A stretch of 64,000 nt of DNA from Streptomyces sp. GESEQ-4 (GCF_017948455.1 NZ_JAFFSU010000004.1:124001-188000); one strand, 5' to 3'. Counted from the first letter of the stretch, positions 1-10,100 are shown. The notes: generated by a model from the letters alone, not told the origin. Made by a program: numbers and translations.

Positions 1-879
1 GAGCGGGTACGTGTCCACCTCGACCTGCTCGACGCGCTGCTGAGGTCGGGCGGATCGCTGGACGAGGCGCGGGAGCGGGTCGAGGCGGCACTGGGACTCG
101 CCCGCGAACGCGGCCTGCGGGCCGAGTTGCTGGTGCGCTCCGGACGGATCGCCGTGGCCCGGTACGACGAGTCGCGCGAACCGCGTGAGCTGCGCGAGGC
201 CGCCGGCCGCTTCGAACAGGCCGCCCGCGGAATGCCGCGCGACGCCCCCGCTCACGCGGAGGTGCTCGCCGAGTGGGGCGGAGTGCTGCTGCGGCTGGCG
301 GGACTGGAGAGTGGGGCGCGGGCGCAGGAGGACCTGTCCCGGGCGATCAAGGTTCTGCGGGACTGCCGCATGGAGACCCACGAGGGCGGTCGGCAGGTCG
401 CTCACCGGCTGCTGCTGCTCGGCCAGGCGGTGATGCTGCGGTACCGGTCCCGGGGCGACCGGGTCGATCTCCGGGAGGCCGAGCACCTCTTCGGGCTCGC
501 CGCCGCGGAGGCCGACGATCCGTTGCTGGCCGCCCGGTGCCGACTGGAGCTCGGGCGGGCCCAGTACGAGGCGTACCGGAGCCTGGGCCGCCCCAGGCGG
601 CTCGACGACGCGGTCGACGCGTTCCGGGCGGCCGCCGAGCGCGCCCGGGAGGCGGAGCCGCTGGCGCAGACGGCCCGCCGGCGTCAGGAAGCCGTGGAAC
701 TCGGCGCGCAGGCACACCACTGGCGGGGTATGTCCTACGAAGCGGCGGCGCGCCCCCGGGCCGCCCGTGAGGCATACCGGGCGGCACGCGGGCAGTGGTC
801 GAAGCTACCGTCCGACAGCCTGAGCACGAGTCCGCCGACGGCACGGGACACGGGCGAGCGGCTGGCGGAGCTGGATTGA
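1..879 (+). CDS. TPR-like protein, 3' part only
   Basis: The reading frame is open from the first base of the window and ends with TGA at 877-879, so the true start lies upstream. The visible 292 residues are almost wholly alpha-helical, rich in Ala, Arg, Glu and Leu. They have TPR-like helix pairs, for example around LDEARERVEAALGLAR and LDDAVDAFRAAAERARE. No enzymatic motif is visible in this part. The gene stops 26 bases before the precursor peptide of the RiPP locus and reads in the same direction, so it may be its upstream partner. It could be the tail of a larger ATPase or CHAT-type protein; the missing N-terminus would decide. No function is assigned. Confidence 0.7.
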   Translation, partial: ERVRVHLDLLDALLRSGGSLDEARERVEAALGLARERGLRAELLVRSGRIAVARYDESREPRELREAAGRFEQAARGMPRDAPAHAEVLAEWGGVLLRLAGLESGARAQEDLSRAIKVLRDCRMETHEGGRQVAHRLLLLGQAVMLRYRSRGDRVDLREAEHLFGLAAAEADDPLLAARCRLELGRAQYEAYRSLGRPRRLDDAVDAFRAAAERAREAEPLAQTARRRQEAVELGAQAHHWRGMSYEAAARPRAAREAYRAARGQWSKLPSDSLSTSPPTARDTGERLAELD

Positions 880-905
880 GCGCGGCGAGGGGAGAGGAAC
901 CGGGT

Positions 906-1085
906 ATGGACGCACGGGAGAAAGCCGGGCCTGAGGCCGGCGAGCCACTGCCGGATGTGCTGGGACTGGACCTGGAGGAGCTGAGGACCTCTCAGAATCC
1001 GGTGCTGCGTGAGGTGCTGGCGGATCTGCGGGAGCGGTCGCTGCGCCCGAAGGAGATGCTCTGGGGGTGGAACAACTCCTTCTGA
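906..1085 (+). CDS. fxsA: Fxs-type RiPP precursor peptide, 59 aa
   Basis: A short ORF with an AG-rich ribosome-binding stretch (GGGGAGAGG) about 8 bases before the ATG. It has an acidic leader (PDVLGLDLEELRT, then NPVLREVLADLRER) and a C-terminal tail, residues 51-59, reading MLWGWNNSF. The leader pattern and the radical SAM/SPASM, HExxH and TPR neighbours are those of FxSxx-COOH peptides, whose maturases form three-residue cyclophanes. The usual FxSxx ending is replaced by a Trp/Asn-rich tail. W55-N56-N57 fits an aromatic-X-Asn cyclophane unit, and W53-G54-W55 is a second, less likely one. That the C-terminus is the modified core is inferred from the family. The symbol is by family resemblance. 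Confidence 0.75.
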   Translation: MDAREKAGPEAGEPLPDVLGLDLEELRTSQNPVLREVLADLRERSLRPKEMLWGWNNSF

Positions 1086-1102
1086 GTGCGTCCCGAGTGC
1101 GT

Positions 1103-1128
1103 CTGACACTCGACGCGCGTCACGTCAG
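1103..1128 (+). terminator. Hairpin between precursor and maturase genes
   Basis: CTGAC at 1103-1107 pairs with GTCAG at 1124-1128 around an inner perfect palindrome GACGCGCGTC (1112-1121). The sequence continues TTTCAG. It sits 18 bases past the precursor stop, in the 169-base gap before the radical SAM gene. It could attenuate read-through so that the peptide is made in excess over its enzymes. The run of T is short, so a purely RNA-stabilising role is also possible. Confidence 0.4.
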
Positions 1129-1254
1129 TTTCAGTCGAGTTGTTTACCGAATCGGTCAGAATCGAACAGTCGGCGTTTCGGGCACGACGCCGTACGGGAA
1201 ACCGATCCGTGCGGCCGGGGTCGTGGCGCGAGCAGACGACATGGGGGTGCTGGT

Positions 1255-2445
1255 GTGTCCGGAGAGCTCCTTCCCGGTCCGGCGCCCGAACACCCCGTCC
1301 CCTTCCGGCAGTTCGTGGTGAAGGTCCACGGACGCTGCAACCTCGCCTGCCGGTACTGCTACCTCTACGCGGGCCCGGACCACAGCTGGCGCACCCGGTC
1401 CGCCGCCGCCTCCCCCGAGGTGCTGGACCGCGCCGCGTCCCGTATCGCGGAGCACGCGCGCACCCACGACCTGGCCGCCCTCTCCCTGGTCCTGCACGGC
1501 GGAGAGCCGCTGCTGGCGGGCGCGGCCACGCTCGGCCGGTTCACCACCGAGGTCCGCGACCGGGTCCCGGCCGGGTGCACGGTCCGGGCCACCGTCCAGA
1601 CCAACGCCACCCTGCTGACCGAGCACCGGCTGGCCGTCCTGGCCCGGCACCGCGTCAGCGTCGGCATCAGCCTCGACGGTGGCCTCGCCGCGCACAACGC
1701 ACGGCGTGTCGACCACGCGGGGCGCCCGTCCTGGCCCGCCGCCGCACGCGGGGCGCGTCTGGTCGCCGAGCGCTTCCCGCGGTCGTACGCCGGAATCCTT
1801 GCGGTCGTCGACCCCACCCAGGACCCCGTGGAGACCTACGAATCGCTCCTCGTCCTGCGTCCACCGGCCGTGGATCTGCTGCTGCCGCACGGGAACTGGT
1901 CGGCTCCGCCACCTCACTGGGACCGCACGGGGACGGTGTACGGCGACTGGCTGTGCGCCGTCTTCGACCGCTGGTGGCAAGCCGGGCGGCGGGAAACACG
2001 GGTGCGGCTCTTCGAGGAGTGCATCGCGCTGCTGCTCGGGCTGCCCGCGGCCACGGAGTCGCTGGGGCTCGCGCCCCTCGACGCCGTGGTGGTCGAGACG
2101 GACGGGTCGATCGAGCAGGTGGACTCCCTGAAATCGGCCTATGACGGCGCTGCCCGGACCGGCCTCGACGTCTTCCGGCACACCTTCGACGACGCCCTGC
2201 GGCATCCGGGCGTGGCCGCCCGCCAGGCGGGCACGGCGGCACTCGCCGGACAGTGCCGGGCCTGCCCGCTCGTGACGGTCTGCGGAGGCGGCCACTACGC
2301 CCACCGGTACGGGGCGGAGCACGGTTTCCGGAACCCGTCCGTGTACTGCGCCGACCAGCAGCGGTTCATTCGCCATGTGGCCACAAGGCTCGCCGGGGAG
2401 ACAGCCGCGGCCGTCCCGGCCTCTGCCGAAGGGGGCAGCCCGTGA
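1255..2445 (+). CDS. fxsB: Radical SAM/SPASM cyclophane-forming peptide maturase (FxsB type)
   Basis: 396 residues from a GTG at 1255, preceded by a G-rich stretch; upstream in-frame ATGs would run through the precursor gene. The radical SAM motif CNLACRYC lies at residues 28-35 (C28, C32, C35) and binds the 4Fe-4S cluster that cleaves S-adenosylmethionine. HGGEPLL follows in the core barrel. A SPASM-type cysteine set (C334, C337, C343 and a later Cys in PSVYC) lies near the C-terminus and would hold auxiliary clusters. The family forms a C-C bond between an aromatic ring carbon and the beta carbon of a residue two positions on. Its stop overlaps the next gene's GTG (GTGA), so the two are translationally coupled. 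Confidence 0.88.
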   Translation: MSGELLPGPAPEHPVPFRQFVVKVHGRCNLACRYCYLYAGPDHSWRTRSAAASPEVLDRAASRIAEHARTHDLAALSLVLHGGEPLLAGAATLGRFTTEVRDRVPAGCTVRATVQTNATLLTEHRLAVLARHRVSVGISLDGGLAAHNARRVDHAGRPSWPAAARGARLVAERFPRSYAGILAVVDPTQDPVETYESLLVLRPPAVDLLLPHGNWSAPPPHWDRTGTVYGDWLCAVFDRWWQAGRRETRVRLFEECIALLLGLPAATESLGLAPLDAVVVETDGSIEQVDSLKSAYDGAARTGLDVFRHTFDDALRHPGVAARQAGTAALAGQCRACPLVTVCGGGHYAHRYGAEHGFRNPSVYCADQQRFIRHVATRLAGETAAAVPASAEGGSP

Positions 2446-3896
2446 TCCTCCCGCAGGTCCCGGACCGGGCTCTGGCCGAGCTCGGCCGCACGGAAAGCGG
2501 CACCGGCACACTCGCCCTGCTCGTGCGTGACCAGGACACCCGACGGCTGCTCCTGCTGCGGGCCGTGCTCGACGCGGCCGACGCGGCTGATCCGGCGGTG
2601 TGTTCCGCCGCGCAGAAAGCGCGCCTGAGGGACGACTGGGCGCTGCTGGCGGAGGCGGACCGTGCCGCGCCGGCCGGCCGGCTCGGCGGCGAGGCCACCG
2701 AGGGCGACGCCGTCTCCCCGGCGCGTGCCCTGCTGCTCCAGCCGCTGACCGGGCCGTGGGCGGTGAGCTGCCTGCGCGGCCTGGCTCCCGGGGCGGGACC
2801 CGCCGACGACGAGCGCATACGTGAACTGAGGCGCGCCCTGGCCCACTTCGGCGCGCTCGTCACGGTGGCCGCCGCACGCGCCGGGATCCCCGTCACCACG
2901 CGGCTGACCGCCCGGGACGGCGTGCTCACCCTGCCGTCCCTCGGAGCGCTGCACACCGCGGGATCCGGCGACGTGTCCGTCGAAGTGGACGCTCGCGACG
3001 GCCGCCTGACCTTGCGGCAGACCGACGCTCCCGATGTGGTCGTGTTCCTGGAGAGCCGCTTCGGCGCCTGGTCCGGAGCGCCGGCCTGGACACCGGCGCA
3101 CGCGCTGCCCGGGCTGACGTCCGGCGCCGCGCCCATGCCCCTGGACGACCTCGACCCCTATCGCGCCGTGCGCGGCGGACCCCGCCATCACACCCTGAGC
3201 GGACCGACCACGCTGGACGACGTGGAGCGCAAACGGTGGCTGCAGGCCTGGTCGGGGACCGCCGCCGCGCTGCGCTCGGGCGGCGGGCACCGGCTGACGG
3301 AGGCGCTGGCGCTGCTGCGGTGCCTGGTCCCGCTGGAGATGCCGCCGGGCGCGGACGGACGCGGCGGTTGCAGCGCGACTCGGCGCGAGGCGTTCGGCGC
3401 CCTGCTGAGCAGCACCCCGCCCTCCCCGGTGGCCTTCGCCGGGACACTCGTCCACGAACTGCAGCACGCGAAGCTCGCGGCGCTGAGCGACATGGTGACA
3501 CTGCATCAATCGGCTGCGGACGCACGGTACTTCGCACCCTGGCGCCCCGATCCCCGCCCGTACGACGGTCTGTTGCAGGGCGCCTACGCACACCTCGGGC
3601 TCGCGGACTTCTTCCAGCGCCGAGCGCTCACCGGGGAACCGGCGCACCGGGACTCCGCATGGGCCCAGCACGCGCGCTACCGCGCCCAGGTCGGTGCGGT
3701 CCTCCCGGCACTCGTCGGATCACCGCATCTCACCGTGCGCGGACGCCAGTTCGTCGACGAGATGGTCGCCGCCCACGAACGTATGGCCGCACACCCCGCG
3801 CCCCGCGGCCACACCGCCCGCGCACAGGCGTACCTGAAATCCGCACGCACCCTGTGGACGCAGCGTCAGTCCACGTCGCTGCCGCCAAATGGCTGA
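2442..3896 (+). CDS. HExxH peptide beta-hydroxylase-like protein (alpha-KG-HExxH family)
   Basis: 484 residues starting at a GTG that overlaps the radical SAM stop codon. The signature VHELQHAK places the metal ligands at H338, E339 and H342. Downstream conserved-looking blocks are ADARYFAPWRPDPRPYDG and LLQGAYAHLGLADFFQR. In related Fxs systems this HExxH domain is fused behind the radical SAM domain and acts as an iron/2-oxoglutarate beta-hydroxylase, not a protease. Here the two are separate but coupled polypeptides. The N-terminal about 300 residues have no motif I recognise and may bind peptide or the maturase. Hydroxylation of the Trp/Asn core is inferred. A zinc peptidase activity cannot be excluded from the motif alone. 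Confidence 0.8.
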   Translation: MILPQVPDRALAELGRTESGTGTLALLVRDQDTRRLLLLRAVLDAADAADPAVCSAAQKARLRDDWALLAEADRAAPAGRLGGEATEGDAVSPARALLLQPLTGPWAVSCLRGLAPGAGPADDERIRELRRALAHFGALVTVAAARAGIPVTTRLTARDGVLTLPSLGALHTAGSGDVSVEVDARDGRLTLRQTDAPDVVVFLESRFGAWSGAPAWTPAHALPGLTSGAAPMPLDDLDPYRAVRGGPRHHTLSGPTTLDDVERKRWLQAWSGTAAALRSGGGHRLTEALALLRCLVPLEMPPGADGRGGCSATRREAFGALLSSTPPSPVAFAGTLVHELQHAKLAALSDMVTLHQSAADARYFAPWRPDPRPYDGLLQGAYAHLGLADFFQRRALTGEPAHRDSAWAQHARYRAQVGAVLPALVGSPHLTVRGRQFVDEMVAAHERMAAHPAPRGHTARAQAYLKSARTLWTQRQSTSLPPNG

Positions 3897-4026
3897 GAAT
3901 ACCCGCGTGGGACCGTCCGCTACGGAAAGATCGTCGGGCCTGGGTGTCTTTCGCGGGTGCACCTCACTTACCAGCGATGCCCCGAGGTTCTAGGATTTTT
4001 GTGGACTACGCGCTGGAGGCCGCTGC

Positions 4027-7000
4027 ATGTCTGGAGCTCGTACGCCGGTCGGGTCGACCGAGGGGGAGGCGGCGAAACAGACCGTCACGATCAGCTTCGC
4101 CGGGTTCAACCGGGCCTGGGCCGCCTGGATCGGTGACCGGCTGGAGCGCAGAGGGCTGCGCGTGGTGTACCAGCGCTGGGACTCCCCGGCCGAGGTCCCG
4201 CTCGTGGACCTGCTGCGCGGCCTGAAGCTGGCCGAGGGCCGCATCCTCGTCATCGTCAGTGAGTGGTACTTCCAGTTGGGGCCACGCAGCCGCGAGGAGT
4301 GGAACGAGGCGCTGGAGGAGGTGGTGGCCCCCGACCCGTCCCGCTTCGCGGCCGTCTCGGTCACCACGGCGTCCGTGCCTCCCGCCGCCGCCGTACTGGC
4401 CCCTGTCGAGCTGATCAACATGGGCGCCGACGAAGCCGAGCGACGACTCCTCGACCGCCTGGGGCTGCCGTCCGACCCCGTCCCGGAGCGGGCCGCCGCG
4501 CGCCGCGCCCCCCGCTTCCCGGCGTCCATGCCCGAGGTGTGGGGCCAGGTACCCCGCCGCAACACCCGGTTCACGGGACGCGAGTCGCTCCTCAACGAGG
4601 CCTACCACCTCTTGCAGAACGCGTCCTCCGGCGCCGGTGTGGTGACCTTCCACGGCATGTCCGGGGTGGGCAAGACCCAGCTCGCCGCCGAGTACGTCTA
4701 CCGCTTCAACTCCGAGTACGACGTCGTCTGGTGGGTCAACTCCGAGAGCCGCGCCACCTACCGCCGCCTGCTGGCCGAACTCGCCCCCCGGCTGGGACTG
4801 AACACCGGCCAGGAGTACGGCGAGCGGCTGCGTGCCGTCCGCGACGCCCTGCGCCGCGGTGACCCGCACGCCCGATGGCTGCTGATCCTGGACGGTGCCG
4901 ACGAGCCCGATCAGATCTGGGACATGGTGCCGACGGGCCCGGGACACGTGATCATCACCTCCCGCAACCCCGAGTGGAGCGAGCACAACAGCATGCTGCT
5001 GCCGGTGCCGGTCTACGAACGGTTCGAGTCGGTCGCCTTCCTGCGCCGCCGTGCGCCCAGGCTGTCGGAGCCGGAGGCCGACCAGCTGGCGGAGGCCCTG
5101 GAGGACCTTCCGCTGCTGCTGGACCAGACCGCCGGCTGGCTGAACGACTCGGACCTGTCGGTGGAGGAGTACATCGGGCTGCTGGAGGGCGGTGTCGACC
5201 AGGACGTGGTGAAGGTGTCCGCGGACTTCCCCCTCGCCTTCCAGACCGCCTGGTCGATACTGCTGAACAAACTCCGCGAGACCGTTCCGGAGTCCGTCGA
5301 CCTGCTGCGCCTGTGCACCTTCTTCGCGCCCGGCTTCATCCCCGTACGCCTGCTGCGGGAGATGCGCAGCGACGACCTGCCGGAACAGATCGCCGGACTG
5401 CTCGACGACCCGCTGCTGTGGAACAAGGCGATCAACCAGCTGCGCCAGTACTCGGTGGTCCGCCTGGAGTCCCACGAGGCCACCGGCGACGAGGGAACCT
5501 CCTCCGGCGACTCGGTCTATCTGCACCGCATGGTCCACCAGATCGTCCACAAGGACATGCCGGAAGGGGACCGGGAGGAGTTCGTCGACGTGGTCCGGCG
5601 GGCCCTGGTGGCCGCCGACCCACGCAGGCCCACCGACACCCGCCTGTGGCCGGGGTACGCGGAGATCGTGCCGCACCTCAAATACGCGGACGTCCTCAAC
5701 AGCCGGGACCCGGGCGTCCAGGGCCTGGTGCTCAACTGCCTGCGGTACATGTACTTCTCCGGTGAGTACGCGGCCGGTATCAAACTCGGCGGGCGCGCTC
5801 TGGAGGCCTGGCGCCGGCTGCTGGGGGAGAGCCACCCGCGGATCTGGGAGCTGTCCTTCCACTACGTCAACGTGCTGCGCGCGACCGGCGAGTACGCCCG
5901 TACGGAGGCCCTCAACCGCGCTGCCGTCGAGTATCTGCGGGAGGAACGGGGACCGCAGGACCTGGACCACTTGCGAGCCGCCAGCGGACTCGCGGCGGAC
6001 CTGCGCGGCCTCGGCCGTTACGACGAGGCGCTGGAACTCAACCGCTGGGTGCTGACCGCCTACAAGGAACTCCTCGGCGACCAGGACTCCCGCACGCTCA
6101 ACGCGCGCAACAACGTGGCCGTCTCCCTGCGGCTGCTGGGCGCCTACGGCGAGGCGCTCGACCTCGACCGGCAGGTCATGGAGGCGAGGCGGACGGCGCT
6201 GAAGGGGCGTCACCCGTGGACCCTCGACTCCCAGATCTCCTACGCCACCGACCTGCGGCTGCTCGGCCGCTACGGCGAGGCGGAGTCGGTCCAGGCGCAG
6301 AGCGTCCGGGAGAACCGCATCACCATGGGCGAGACCAACCCGCAGACCCTGAAAGCGGAGTACAACCTCGCGCTGTGCCACTACCGCAACGGTGACCGGG
6401 GGCAGGCCGGGAAGCTCTTGACCAGCGTCCTGGAGCGCGGTGAGCGGGTGATGGGCGAGACCCACCCGTGGACCCTGATGTTCGGCTGCGCGCAGAGTTG
6501 CTTCGCGCGGGAGAACGGCGACATCGACCAGGCACGCGAGCTGAGCGAGGCCATCGTGGCCCGCTACGAGCTGATGTTCGCCGAGGGGCACCCGTTCATC
6601 GCCGGGGCACGCGCCAATCAGGCGCTGATCCTCAGGAACGTGGGCGAACGGGAGCACAGCCACGTCCTCATCGAGCAGGCGCTGGCCGAGATGACCCAGG
6701 CGGTCGGTCCTGACCACCCCTGGACGCTGGGCAGCGCCGTCAACACCTCGGCCCTGCGCAACCTCATCGGCGACACCGAGGGCGCCGCCGCACTCAGCAG
6801 GGACACGGTCACCCGCGCCGCCGGGACACTCGGACGCACCCACCCGCTCACCCTGTCGGCGCGTATCGCGCACGCCGCCGACCTCCGTGGGCTACGAGAG
6901 CGCCGACAGGCGGAGAAGGTCGAGCAGGAGGCACTCTCGGACCTCGAGGCGACACTGGGCCGGCAGCACGTCCACACCATCTCGGCCCGTTCCCGCAACC

Positions 7001-7035
7001 GTCCGTACTGGGACTTCGAACCCCAGACCACATGA
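4027..7035 (+). CDS. fxsT: Fxs-system TIR-like / NB-ARC / TPR protein
   Basis: 1002 residues from an ATG behind GGAGG. Three parts are visible. Residues about 18-130 form a TIR-like domain (VTISFAGFNRAWAAWI ... ILVIVSEWYF). Residues about 190-480 form an NB-ARC/STAND NTPase with a P-loop GMSGVGKT at 210-217, a Walker B strand WLLILDGAD near 285 and a GLPL-like LEDLPLLLDQ. From about 560 to the end there are regular TPR units with recurring GRYDEAL, LGD and HPWTL motifs, like kinesin-light-chain TPRs. The family is annotated as the Fxs-system tetratricopeptide protein. STAND proteins usually oligomerise on ligand sensing, which suggests a sensor or effector for the modified peptide. This role is inferred. 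A gap of 130 bases separates it from the HExxH gene. Confidence 0.85.
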   Translation: MSGARTPVGSTEGEAAKQTVTISFAGFNRAWAAWIGDRLERRGLRVVYQRWDSPAEVPLVDLLRGLKLAEGRILVIVSEWYFQLGPRSREEWNEALEEVVAPDPSRFAAVSVTTASVPPAAAVLAPVELINMGADEAERRLLDRLGLPSDPVPERAAARRAPRFPASMPEVWGQVPRRNTRFTGRESLLNEAYHLLQNASSGAGVVTFHGMSGVGKTQLAAEYVYRFNSEYDVVWWVNSESRATYRRLLAELAPRLGLNTGQEYGERLRAVRDALRRGDPHARWLLILDGADEPDQIWDMVPTGPGHVIITSRNPEWSEHNSMLLPVPVYERFESVAFLRRRAPRLSEPEADQLAEALEDLPLLLDQTAGWLNDSDLSVEEYIGLLEGGVDQDVVKVSADFPLAFQTAWSILLNKLRETVPESVDLLRLCTFFAPGFIPVRLLREMRSDDLPEQIAGLLDDPLLWNKAINQLRQYSVVRLESHEATGDEGTSSGDSVYLHRMVHQIVHKDMPEGDREEFVDVVRRALVAADPRRPTDTRLWPGYAEIVPHLKYADVLNSRDPGVQGLVLNCLRYMYFSGEYAAGIKLGGRALEAWRRLLGESHPRIWELSFHYVNVLRATGEYARTEALNRAAVEYLREERGPQDLDHLRAASGLAADLRGLGRYDEALELNRWVLTAYKELLGDQDSRTLNARNNVAVSLRLLGAYGEALDLDRQVMEARRTALKGRHPWTLDSQISYATDLRLLGRYGEAESVQAQSVRENRITMGETNPQTLKAEYNLALCHYRNGDRGQAGKLLTSVLERGERVMGETHPWTLMFGCAQSCFARENGDIDQARELSEAIVARYELMFAEGHPFIAGARANQALILRNVGEREHSHVLIEQALAEMTQAVGPDHPWTLGSAVNTSALRNLIGDTEGAAALSRDTVTRAAGTLGRTHPLTLSARIAHAADLRGLRERRQAEKVEQEALSDLEATLGRQHVHTISARSRNRPYWDFEPQTT

Positions 7036-7084
7036 CGCCAGACCACATGACGGGTGACGGGTAGCAGAACCCAGAACCGACGCC

Positions 7085-7125
7085 GAAGGGCCCGGCCCCG
7101 GAGAAACTCCGGAACCGGGCCCTTC
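7085..7125. terminator. Strong bidirectional hairpin terminator
   Basis: GAAGGGCCCGG (7085-7095) pairs with CCGGGCCCTTC (7115-7125). An inner stem CCGGAG/CTCCGG has an AAA loop. It lies between the convergent TIR/NB-ARC/TPR gene and kgd and ends the RiPP transcript. Confidence 0.85.
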
Positions 7126-7164
7126 GCCGTGTGCCGTCGTGCGCGCCGTCCGCGAGGACGAGGA

Positions 7165-10100
7165 CTACGCCTCGAACACCTCACGCACCAACTGCTCCTG
7201 CTCCGCTTGGTGCCGCTTCGCGGAGCCGACCGCCGGGGACGAGCCGTGCGGGCGCGAGATGCGCCGCAGGCGCTCGCCGTGCGGGATGTCGGCGCCGACC
7301 GCGAGGTCCAGGTGGTCGATCAGGTTGAGGGCGATGAACGGCCAGGCACCCTGGTTCGCCGGCTCCTCCTGGGCCCACAGGTACTTCTCGGCGTTCGAGT
7401 ACTTGGCGATCTCGGCCTGGAGCTCGGCACCCGGCAGCGGGTACAGCCGCTCGATGCGGATGATCGCCGTGTCGGTGGCGCCGCGCTTCTGACGCTCCGC
7501 CTCCAGGTCGTAGTACAGCTTGCCCGCCACGAAGACGACCTTGCGGACCGCTGACGGATCCACGCTCGCGTCGCCGATGACCGGGCGGAACTGACCCGAC
7601 GTGAACTCCTCCGTCTTCGACGCGGCGGCCTTGAGGCGCAGCATCGACTTCGGCGTGAAGACCACCAGCGGCTTGTGGTGCGGGTTGTGCACCTGCCACC
7701 GCAGGAGGTGGAAGTAGTTCGACGGGAGCGTCGGCATCGCGACCGTCATGTTGTTCTGGGCGCAGAGCTGGAGGAAGCGCTCGACGCGGGCCGAGGAGTG
7801 GTCCGGGCCCTGGCCCTCGTAGCCGTGGGGGAGGAGCAGCGTCACGCCGCTCGTCTGGCCCCACTTCTGCTCCGCCGCCGAGATGTACTCGTCCACGATC
7901 GTCTGGGCGCCGTTGACGAAATCGCCGAACTGCGCCTCCCACATCACCAGCGCCTCGGGACGGGCCAGCGAGTAGCCGTACTCGAAGCCCATGACCGCGT
8001 ATTCGGACAGCAGGGAGTTGTAGACGTTGTACCGCGCCTGGTCCTCGGCGAGGTACTGCAGCGGGGTGTACTCCTCGCCCGTCTGACGGTCGATGAGCAC
8101 CGCGTGGCGCTGGCCGAAGGTGCCCCGCTGGGAGTCCTGGCCGGACAGGCGGACCGGGGTGCCCTCCAGCAGGAGGGAGCCGACCGCGAGGGTCTCGCCC
8201 ATGCCCCAGTCGATCGTGCCGTCCTCGACCATCGCCGCCCGGCGCTGCAACTGCGGCAGCAGACGCGGGTGGACGTTGAAGGTGTCCGGGATGTTGACCT
8301 GGGACTCGGCGATCCGCTTCACGACCTCCGTGGAGATCGCGGTGCCCACGGCGACCGGGAAGTCGGCCTGCGGGTCCGACACCGGAGCCGCGGCCGGCTG
8401 CGAGATCGCCTCACGGACCTCCGTGAAGACCTTCTCCAACTGGCCCTGGTAGTCCTGCAGCGCCTGCTCGGCTTCTTCCAGGGTGATGTCGCCGCGACCG
8501 ATGAGGGACTCGGTGTAGAGCTTGCGCACCGAGCGCTTCTTGTCGATCAGGTCGTACATCAGCGGCTGGGTGAAGGCCGGGTTGTCCGACTCGTTGTGAC
8601 CGCGGCGGCGGTAGCAGATGAGGTCGATCACCACGTCCTTGTTGAACGCCTGGCGGAACTCGAAGGCCAGCCGCGCGACGCGCACGCAGGCCTCCGGGTC
8701 GTCGCCGTTCACGTGGAAGATCGGGGCCTCGATCATGCGCGCCACGTCGGTGGCGTACATCGACGAGCGGGACGACTCCGGCGCGGCGGTGAAGCCCACC
8801 TGGTTGTTGATGACGACGTGGACCGTGCCGCCGGTGCGGTAGCCGCGCAGCTGCGACATGTTCAGGGTCTCGGCCACCACGCCCTGGCCCGCGAAGGCCG
8901 CGTCGCCGTGGATCGCCACGGGCAGGACCGTGAAGTCCGTGCCGCCCTTGTTGATGATGTCCTGCTTGGCGCGGGAGATGCCCTCGATGACCGGGTCGAC
9001 CGTCTCCAGGTGGGACGGGTTCGCGGCCAGCGAGACCTTGATCTGCTCGCCGTCCAGGCCCGTGAACGTGCCCTCGGCGCCCAGGTGGTACTTCACGTCG
9101 CCGGAGCCGTGCATCGACTTCGGGTCGAGGTTGCCCTCGAACTCGCGGAAGATCTGGGCGTACGACTTGCCGACGATGTTCGCCAGGACGTTCAGCCGGC
9201 CGCGGTGGGCCATGCCGATGACGACCTCGTCCAGGCGGGACTCGGCGGCCGAGTCCAGCACCGCGTCGAGCAGCGGGATGACGGACTCGCCGCCCTCCAG
9301 GGAGAAGCGCTTCTGGCCGACGTACTTCGTCTGCAGGAAGGTCTCGAAGGCCTCCGCGGCGTTCAGCCGGCGCAGGATGCGCAGCTGCTCCTCGCGCTCC
9401 GGCTTGGTGTGGCCGCGCTCGACCCGGTCCTGGATCCACTTGCGCTGCTTCGGGTCCTGGATGTGCATGAACTCGATGCCGGTGGTGCGGCAGTACGAGT
9501 CACGCAGCACGCCGAGGATTTCGCGCAGCTTCATCATCGACTTGCCGGCGAAGCCGCCGACGGCGAACTCGCGCTCCAGGTCCCACAGGGTGAGGCCGTG
9601 CTCGACGATGTCGAGGTCGGGGTGCTTGCGCTGGCGGTACTCCAGCGGGTCGGTGTCGGCCATGACGTGGCCGCGGACCCGGTAGGAGTGGATCAGCTCG
9701 AAGACGCGGGCGGCCTTGGTGACGTCGTCGTCGTGCGAGGCGTCGATGTCCTTGAGCCAGCGGACCGGCTCGTAGGGGATGCGCAGCGACTCGAAGATCT
9801 CGTCGTAGAAGCCGCTCTCGCCGAGGAGCAGGTTGGCGACGGAGCGCAGGAACTCGCCGGAGGCCGCGCCCTGGATCACCCGGTGGTCATACGTCGACGT
9901 GAGCGTCATGACCTTGGAGATGCCGAGCTTGTTCAGCGTGTCCTGGGAGGTGCCCTGGAACTCCGCCGGGTAGTCCATGGAGCCGACGCCCATGATGACC
10001 GACTGACCGGGCATCAGACGGGGGACCGAGTGGACGGTGCCGAGGCCACCGGGGTTGGTCAGCGAGACCGTGACACCGGTGAAATCGTCCATCGTCAGCT

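Noticed and set aside
4006..6873. Long open frame antisense to the TIR/NB-ARC/TPR gene
   Set aside because: A shadow of GC-rich coding sequence: no domain pattern, and the sense frame has clear motifs.
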